61,010 bases of DNA from Gammaproteobacteria bacterium (lineage in GTDB: Bacteria > Pseudomonadota > Gammaproteobacteria > UBA1113), in NCBI GenBank assembly GCA_020051155.1, contig JAGVJK010000008.1, positions 1 through 61,010 of the forward strand, written 5' to 3'. The position numbers and the translations under genes were made by a program. Shown piece by piece: positions 56,356 to 61,010 of this stretch. The notes under the pieces are model-generated. The model did no database searches and had not been told where the DNA came from. It saw nothing but the letters and a program-made list of their open reading frames with translations. How positions within the stretch are numbered: position 1 is the first letter of the stretch; each line of letters opens with the position of its first letter.

Positions 56356-57300
56356 TCACGCTTTTTTCAGCCATTTCAAATACCGCGCAACGCCCTCTTC
56401 TACGGATAAAAAAGGTTGATCATAGCCCGCTCGTCTCAAGGCGGAAATATCAGCTTCTGTGAAGCTTTGATAATGTCCCTTTAAGTGCTCAGGAAAGGGA
56501 ACATACTGCAAGCGGCCTTCCGGATATTCAGCAAGCACTGCCTTCGCCACATCATTAAAAGGTTGGCTACGACCAGTGCCGACATTAAAGATACCACGTA
56601 TCTGAGGATTATCCATAAAGAATAAATTCACTGCCACTACGTCATCGACATAGACAAAATCACGGCGTTGTTCACCATCGCCGTAACCTTCACAGCCTTC
56701 GAATAATTTCACAACGCCATTGTCATGACATTGTTGATTCAAATGATAGGCAACACTGGCCATTTTACCTTTGTGTTGTTCTCGTGGACCATACACGTTG
56801 AAATAACGCAAACCAACTACTTGCGCAGAAAATTCTTCTTGGCGTCGCAGGTATTGATCAAATAACAACTTTGAATAACCATAAACATTTAAGGGTTCTT
56901 CGTTGGCTGGTGATTCTGCAAAAACCGTGTGATTACCATACACTGCTGCACTAGAGGCATAGATAAACGGCACTTCACGTTCTTGGCAGTAATGGAATAA
57001 ATATTTTGAGTATTCAAAATTATTTTCCATCATGTACTTGCCATTCCACTCGGTGGTATCAGAGCAAGCACCCAAATGAAACACGCCGCGTAACTCTTCC
57101 GAAAAATCCACATTTTCCAACAACATTTGTAAGAAAACATCTTTATCTAAATAATCAGCAATCCGCGCATCCACTAAGTTTTTAAATTTCGTGCCGTCCG
57201 TTAAATCATCGACCACGATGATTTCTTCTTCGCCGCGCGCATTTAAACCTTGCACTAAATTGCTGCCAATAAAGCCTGCTCCGCCTGTGACAATGATCAT
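56356..57300 (-). CDS. hldD: ADP-L-glycero-D-manno-heptose-6-epimerase
   Basis: HldD makes the final change in ADP-heptose synthesis for the LPS inner core. The 314-residue SDR protein has the NAD(P) motif [12 protein letters not shown] at the start, [14 protein letters not shown], the YASSAAVYG segment and the catalytic Y-x3-K in [31 protein letters not shown] is also typical. It lies 4 nt after hldE and shares its promoter. Confidence 0.96.
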   Translation of the reverse strand: MIIVTGGAGFIGSNLVQGLNARGEEEIIVVDDLTDGTKFKNLVDARIADYLDKDVFLQMLLENVDFSEELRGVFHLGACSDTTEWNGKYMMENNFEYSKYLFHYCQEREVPFIYASSAAVYGNHTVFAESPANEEPLNVYGYSKLLFDQYLRRQEEFSAQVVGLRYFNVYGPREQHKGKMASVAYHLNQQCHDNGVVKLFEGCEGYGDGEQRRDFVYVDDVVAVNLFFMDNPQIRGIFNVGTGRSQPFNDVAKAVLAEYPEGRLQYVPFPEHLKGHYQSFTEADISALRRAGYDQPFLSVEEGVARYLKWLKKA

Positions 57301-57304
57301 GTTG

Positions 57305-58756
57305 TTATACCTTCTCTAATAATGATTCGCGTGCAGCAATGACTCGCTCCACCATGGATGTTGTGGAATGCCCTTCATAAAACGGCAAGGATTTTACTGT
57401 GCCGCCTTGTTGCAAGACATGTTGACTGCCGGCGATTTGTTCCACGGCCCAATCACCGCCTTTTACTAAAACATCAGGAGATAAGCGTGATACGAGTCGC
57501 TCGGGAGTATCTTCGCTAAAGGGTACCACCCAATCTACTGCTGCTAATCCAGCTAACACCGCCATGCGACTTTCTAAGGCATTGATCGGACGTTCGGGGC
57601 CTTTGTTTAAACGACGCACGGAAGCATCATCATTCACAGCAACAATTAAACGATCACCTAAGGCTTTTGCTTCTTCTAAATAAGCGATATGACCGGGATG
57701 CAATAAATCAAAACAACCGTTAGTCATCACAATGCGTTCGCCCCGTTGTCGTGCTTCTTTGATGGCTCGCATTAATTGCGATTCGTCCATCACGCCACCG
57801 CGTTGAAACACAGTATTTAAGGCATAACGTAATTCCGCAACAGATACTGTTGCTGCCCCCAATTTACCAACCACCACACCCGCTGCAGCATTGGAAAATA
57901 ACATCGCGTCTTCTAAAGAATAACCGGCGGCCAAAGCTGCAGCCATCGTCGCAATAACCGTATCACCCGCACCCGTGACATCAAACACTTCCTTTGCGCG
58001 CGTTAATAAATGATGGGCAGGTTGATCGCGTCGCAGTAAGGTCATGCCACGTTCACCGCGCGTTACTAATAAGGCATCGATTTGATGTTGTCGTAATAAT
58101 GCTTGTCCTTTTTCTTGGATCGCTTCTTCGGTATGACACGGACCGACCACCGCTTGAAATTCTTTAAAGTTTGGCGTAATAAGACTCGCGCCATGATACA
58201 CACTAAAATCTGTGCTCTTAGGATCAACTAAAACCGTCACGCCCTGTTGCCGTGCCATCGCAATTAATGCTGGCATGTTGGTCAAGGAGCCTTTACCGTA
58301 ATCTGATAGTAACAACACTTGAGCGCTGCCTAAGCGAGCTTGCACTTGTTGTTGTAGTGCCTGTGCTGCCTCTGGCACCATGCGCGGATTTTCAAAGTCT
58401 AAGCGAATCAATTGTTGATGCAAACTGACGACCCTTAATTTAGTCACCGTTGGCATCTGCGGCACTGTCAATAAATGAGTATCAATGGGGTGCTGTTGTA
58501 AGAGTGAACGTAACGTCACCCCCGCTTCATCATCACCACATAGGCCAAAGACACTGACTTTACCGCCCAAGGCCACCACGTTTAAAGCCACATTACCTGC
58601 GCCACCGGGTCGATCTTGGATTTCTTGTACATGTACGATAGGCACTGGCGCCTCTGCCGAAATACGGGAAACATCACCTTGCCAATAGCGATCCAGCATC
58701 ACATCACCCAAGATGAGTACCTTCGCCTTTGAAAAATCAAGAAAATTTGGATTCAT
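57305..58756 (-). CDS. hldE: bifunctional heptose-7-phosphate kinase / heptose-1-phosphate adenylyltransferase
   Basis: The 483-residue HldE has an N-terminal ribokinase-type domain (about 1-320: [45 protein letters not shown]). The C-terminal nucleotidyltransferase domain (about 345-480) has [20 protein letters not shown] with the H-x-G-H motif, and LVKGGDW. It phosphorylates and then adenylylates heptose for LPS core synthesis. AAGG lies upstream of the ATG. A strong promoter precedes it and hldD follows. Confidence 0.96.
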   Translation of the reverse strand: MNPNFLDFSKAKVLILGDVMLDRYWQGDVSRISAEAPVPIVHVQEIQDRPGGAGNVALNVVALGGKVSVFGLCGDDEAGVTLRSLLQQHPIDTHLLTVPQMPTVTKLRVVSLHQQLIRLDFENPRMVPEAAQALQQQVQARLGSAQVLLLSDYGKGSLTNMPALIAMARQQGVTVLVDPKSTDFSVYHGASLITPNFKEFQAVVGPCHTEEAIQEKGQALLRQHQIDALLVTRGERGMTLLRRDQPAHHLLTRAKEVFDVTGAGDTVIATMAAALAAGYSLEDAMLFSNAAAGVVVGKLGAATVSVAELRYALNTVFQRGGVMDESQLMRAIKEARQRGERIVMTNGCFDLLHPGHIAYLEEAKALGDRLIVAVNDDASVRRLNKGPERPINALESRMAVLAGLAAVDWVVPFSEDTPERLVSRLSPDVLVKGGDWAVEQIAGSQHVLQQGGTVKSLPFYEGHSTTSMVERVIAARESLLEKV

Positions 58757-58784
58757 AACTACCCTTCAATCGCTAAACTGGTGG

Positions 58785-58813
58785 ATTATAACGCATACCC
58801 GGGGCGGTGACAA
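58785..58813 (-). promoter_or_regulatory. hldE-hldD promoter
   Basis: On the minus strand TTGTCA (58808-58813), 17 bp and TATAAT (58785-58790). The predicted start is about 22 nt before the hldE ATG. Confidence 0.75.
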
Positions 58814-58884
58814 TTTGCTTTACAGGAGGGCGTTGGATCACATTAAGTCCAAAACTAGTCCTTTGGGGCAAGCTTAATTTAAAA

Positions 58885-59229
58885 TTAAGCATATTTAACA
58901 ATTAACTTACCATGTCTTGATTTACTTCTGGAGCTTTTTACCACTATTTCCACATCTTGATTTAATAAATTTAAATATCTAACTAATCTTTCTATGGAAA
59001 ATGAAGATAAACGCCCTCGATTTAAAAGCGATATTTTAGATTGGTCAGCGCCAAGAATTTCTGCTGCTTCAATTTGTTTGAGTTTTTTTCTTTTGAGAAT
59101 CTGATTAATTTTAAAAGCTAACTCTGCTTTAACTAAGAGCTCTTCAGCATCAGGCATATCAAGATCAGCAAATACATTTGTAGATCCTACTTCCCAGGTT
59201 TCATCAACATCATGTTTTGAATTAGTCAT
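58885..59229 (-). CDS. HigA-like XRE antitoxin
   Basis: The 114-residue protein belongs to the helix-turn-helix antitoxins that pair with Gp49/HigB-like toxins. It shows STNVFADLDMPDAEELLVKA, KINQILKRKKLKQIEAAEIL, GADQSKISLLNRGRLSSFSI and ERLVRYLNLLNQDVEIVVK. Residues 45-90 form the DNA-binding HTH. AAGGA lies 10 nt before the ATG at 59229; the longer frame to 59259 overlaps the toxin stump. In intact systems the toxin gene lies just upstream and both are repressed by the antitoxin. Here only the last part of the toxin is left, so the antitoxin is an orphan. GCTTAATTT / ATTAAGC at its end may be a weak terminator. Confidence 0.85.
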   Translation of the reverse strand: MTNSKHDVDETWEVGSTNVFADLDMPDAEELLVKAELAFKINQILKRKKLKQIEAAEILGADQSKISLLNRGRLSSFSIERLVRYLNLLNQDVEIVVKSSRSKSRHGKLIVKYA

Positions 59230-59255
59230 AGTTTGCTTTCCTTCTTTATAAAAAC

Positions 59256-59345
59256 TCATAGCTTTTTTTCAATATTTTCTGCGTCTTTTAAACGCTTTCT
59301 AATTAGTTCGATATCTTCTTTTGGAGTTTTAATCCACTCATCCAT
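59256..59345 (-). pseudogene. C-terminal remnant of a Gp49/HigB-like toxin
   Basis: A 29-codon frame reads MDEWIKTPKEDIELIRKRL and continues to EKKL. The part KTPKEDIELIRKRLK is the usual C-terminal end of Gp49-like (HigB family) toxins, which finish with K-T-P-x-x-D-I-E-x-A-x-x-R-L-K. A stop lies a few codons upstream and none of the catalytic RelE-type fold remains. It sits 26 nt before the antitoxin gene, the normal toxin position. Confidence 0.7.
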
Positions 59346-59523
59346 AATCCTTATATGTATTAGACTAGGCTAAATCTTATAAATATTCCAGTATTAGAAT
59401 GTTAGCGTTTATAACAAAAAGTTAATTTAGAGTCAAATAAAAGCCAATTACCGCGTTGAATCACATTAAGGGCAACCGATGGGTAGGGTAAAAAGGCCTG
59501 TGGAGAGGACGTCGTAAGTAAAT

Positions 59524-59553
59524 CTGGCAATCAGAAACGCTTTTCGTTATACT
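59524..59553 (+). promoter_or_regulatory. possible porin promoter
   Basis: CTGGCA (59524-59529), 18 bp and TATACT (59548-59553), followed by a leader of about 40 nt. The -35 is weak. Confidence 0.4.
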
Positions 59554-59600
59554 TCGCGGCTTTCATATATCTATAAAGAATGGTAGAGGACATCTATATC

Positions 59601-60944
59601 ATGATAAGAACAATAAAAACACACCTATCTCCCTGGTCAACCCTCATTTGTGCATTGCTCTTTGGATCTACGACGGTCTTTGCAGCATCCACCAATCCTG
59701 ATGTAAAACCAGTGGCAGAGGTTAGTGGTCCTCCCTATCCTCTCGTTAGTTTTGATGATGGTATTCACTTCAGTACCCCGGATGGCGAGCAGTATGCCTC
59801 CATTCACGGTCAATTCGCCATGAACCACAGCCGATTTAATGGCGCTTATAACGTTGATGAACTCGGAGATGGCCGCTTTGGCCAAGATTCACGTTTGCAA
59901 ACCGCGCGATTAAATTTGAGCGGTCGCTTTTCGCCGGATTGGAACTATAAAATGGAGCTCGCAACCCGTGGCGGCTTTGATGATGACGTTTACTTGCGTC
60001 AAGCCTACATGGCTTATTCCGGCATCCCTGTTGTCACCATAACCCTTGGTAAATTTGCCATGAATTATGGTTTAGATAATATGCACGACACGTATGATAC
60101 GTATGGCACCGGCTTTAGTATGTTGAGTGGCACCTTTACACCACCCGCAGCCCTAGGGATTACTCTTTCTCATTATTACCCCAGCAATGGCATTACTTGG
60201 AACGCGGGGGTTTATAGCTTTGGCGATGTCATTCGTAATTCCGACTCAGAGTTTGGTGGGCAACCTGGTTTCTTAGAAGACACGGCTGCTTATATTGGTC
60301 GTCTTGGTTGGACTCTTTACGATAATGAAACAACCCATCATGTTCTCTTTGCTGAAGTCAGTGGTTTCTATTTAGAAGGAAGCGGTAATGCTGTCGTGCC
60401 ATTAGAAGCCAATGGTAACGTGTTAGGAACTATCGCCCCCAATAAAATTCCTCCATTCTCTTCCGGTCCTGTCGCCTTTGGTGCCAATCAAAAACACAGT
60501 AGTGGTGTTGATGTCGGTATGGGTGCAGAACTTAACTCCTTCAGTTTTGAATCGGAGTTCACCCAAGCTCGCACGCTGATTACCGGCACCGTACATGATA
60601 GACCGATTTATAGTGATGGTTATATTCAAGCAGGTTGGGTTATTACTGGCGAACATCGTAATTACGACGCCTCTGATGCTTATTTAGTAACAATTACACC
60701 TGATCACCGTTATGGTGCCTTTGAATTAATCGCTCGTTATGAAGGCATTCAATTACAATCCAACATTGGCCCAGAAGATACCCATACTGGTAACAATGGC
60801 CGCACCGTCACAGCTGGTATCGATTGGTACCTCAATAATCACACCCGTTTTGCAATGGATGCGAGTCATATGTGGACCTGGGGACCCTATGTCCGAACTA
60901 AAGAAGGAAATGGTGTTGTCTTCCAAGGCGCCTTCTTTTTCTAA
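59601..60944 (+). CDS. OprO/OprP-type outer-membrane porin
   Basis: The 447-residue precursor has a signal peptide (hydrophobic STLICALLFGSTTVFA, then AAS). The beta-barrel matches phosphate-selective porin O/P-like proteins: GIHFSTPDGEQYASIHGQFA, FGQDSRLQTARLNLSGRFSPD, YKMELA-x-DDVYLRQAYMAYSG, TITLGKFAMNYG, AFELIARYEGIQL and GIDWYLNNHTRFAMD. It ends in a terminal aromatic (GAFFF), as BAM substrates need. The ion preference cannot be read. The frame opens at 59580, but GAGG lies about 11 nt before the ATG at 59601, and that start gives a clean signal peptide. It is monocistronic in view. Confidence 0.92.
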   Translation: MIRTIKTHLSPWSTLICALLFGSTTVFAASTNPDVKPVAEVSGPPYPLVSFDDGIHFSTPDGEQYASIHGQFAMNHSRFNGAYNVDELGDGRFGQDSRLQTARLNLSGRFSPDWNYKMELATRGGFDDDVYLRQAYMAYSGIPVVTITLGKFAMNYGLDNMHDTYDTYGTGFSMLSGTFTPPAALGITLSHYYPSNGITWNAGVYSFGDVIRNSDSEFGGQPGFLEDTAAYIGRLGWTLYDNETTHHVLFAEVSGFYLEGSGNAVVPLEANGNVLGTIAPNKIPPFSSGPVAFGANQKHSSGVDVGMGAELNSFSFESEFTQARTLITGTVHDRPIYSDGYIQAGWVITGEHRNYDASDAYLVTITPDHRYGAFELIARYEGIQLQSNIGPEDTHTGNNGRTVTAGIDWYLNNHTRFAMDASHMWTWGPYVRTKEGNGVVFQGAFFF

Positions 60945-61010
60945 ACGCAATAAATACCCCGCGACTGGGTGCGATTGAAAGTGTCGGTTGAAATATTGTG
61001 TGCCCTGCGA

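Larger units (their letters stand above)
58830..59470. repeat. 18-bp direct repeats flanking the antitoxin/toxin-stump segment
   Basis: GCGTTGGATCACATTAAG (58830-58847) and GCGTTGAATCACATTAAG (59453-59470) differ at one base and enclose the HigA-like gene and toxin stump. They may mark the edges of an inserted or recombined segment. Confidence 0.55.

Overview
The window is a moderately AT-rich gammaproteobacterial chromosome segment. Its core genes and their order (dksA-sfsA, hemA-prfA-prmC, uvrA near ssb, rpmE, xthA, glnA, typA, mlaA-trmL, an mlaEFD-like operon, hldE-hldD) fit the Legionellales (Legionella/Coxiella/Berkiella side) well. This is also suggested by a Pht-like MFS transporter, by large eukaryote-facing orphan ORFs scattered between housekeeping genes, and by tandem CTTAAT-type boxes resembling the PmrA box that drives Dot/Icm effector genes in Legionella and Coxiella. 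No dot/icm genes are in the window, so the effector reading is inference.

Layout: 1-3.3 kb holds a partial MFS transporter, a membrane Sel1-repeat protein and LemA. 3.5-8.0 kb is a leftward housekeeping block: hemA-prfA-prmC, then dksA-sfsA. 8.1-8.4 kb is a nested perfect palindrome. 8.5-19.9 kb is one leftward gene of about 3,814 codons whose residues about 2395-2890 form a SecA-like ATPase motor. 20.1-24.2 kb has two AAA/DUF4143 ATPase genes flanking an orphan gene; each ATPase promoter is embedded in a palindrome. 24.3-30.8 kb is uvrA, an orphan two-TM protein with a PmrA-like box, a YajR-like MFS protein and ssb. 30.8-31.6 kb is non-coding and contains a decayed palindrome and a well-formed candidate small RNA. 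31.6-38 kb has a metallophosphatase-like effector candidate, a Pht-like MFS transporter, rpmE, xthA and glnA. 38-44.3 kb holds two tandem, diverged, roughly 1,000-residue multi-pass membrane proteins.

45-61 kb has typA, a proline-iminopeptidase homologue that has lost catalytic residues, mlaA-trmL, a Fic protein with an AbiEi-like N-terminus preceded by a 24-bp tandem repeat, a four-gene Mla-type lipid transporter operon, a degenerate J-domain protein, hldE-hldD, an orphan HigA-like antitoxin beside a toxin stump between short direct repeats, and an OprO/OprP-type porin.

Intergenic DNA is rich in palindromes: a roughly 220-bp element in three copies plus a solo hairpin, a 312-bp nested palindrome with one decayed relative, and a GC-rich 29-bp inverted repeat. 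The functional themes are envelope lipid asymmetry (mlaA plus mlaEFD), LPS heptose synthesis, translation, stress and DNA repair, with accessory genes that look host-directed placed between them. Many upstream ORF extensions run into repeats or lack ribosome binding sites, so starts were moved to internal codons where the sequence supports it.
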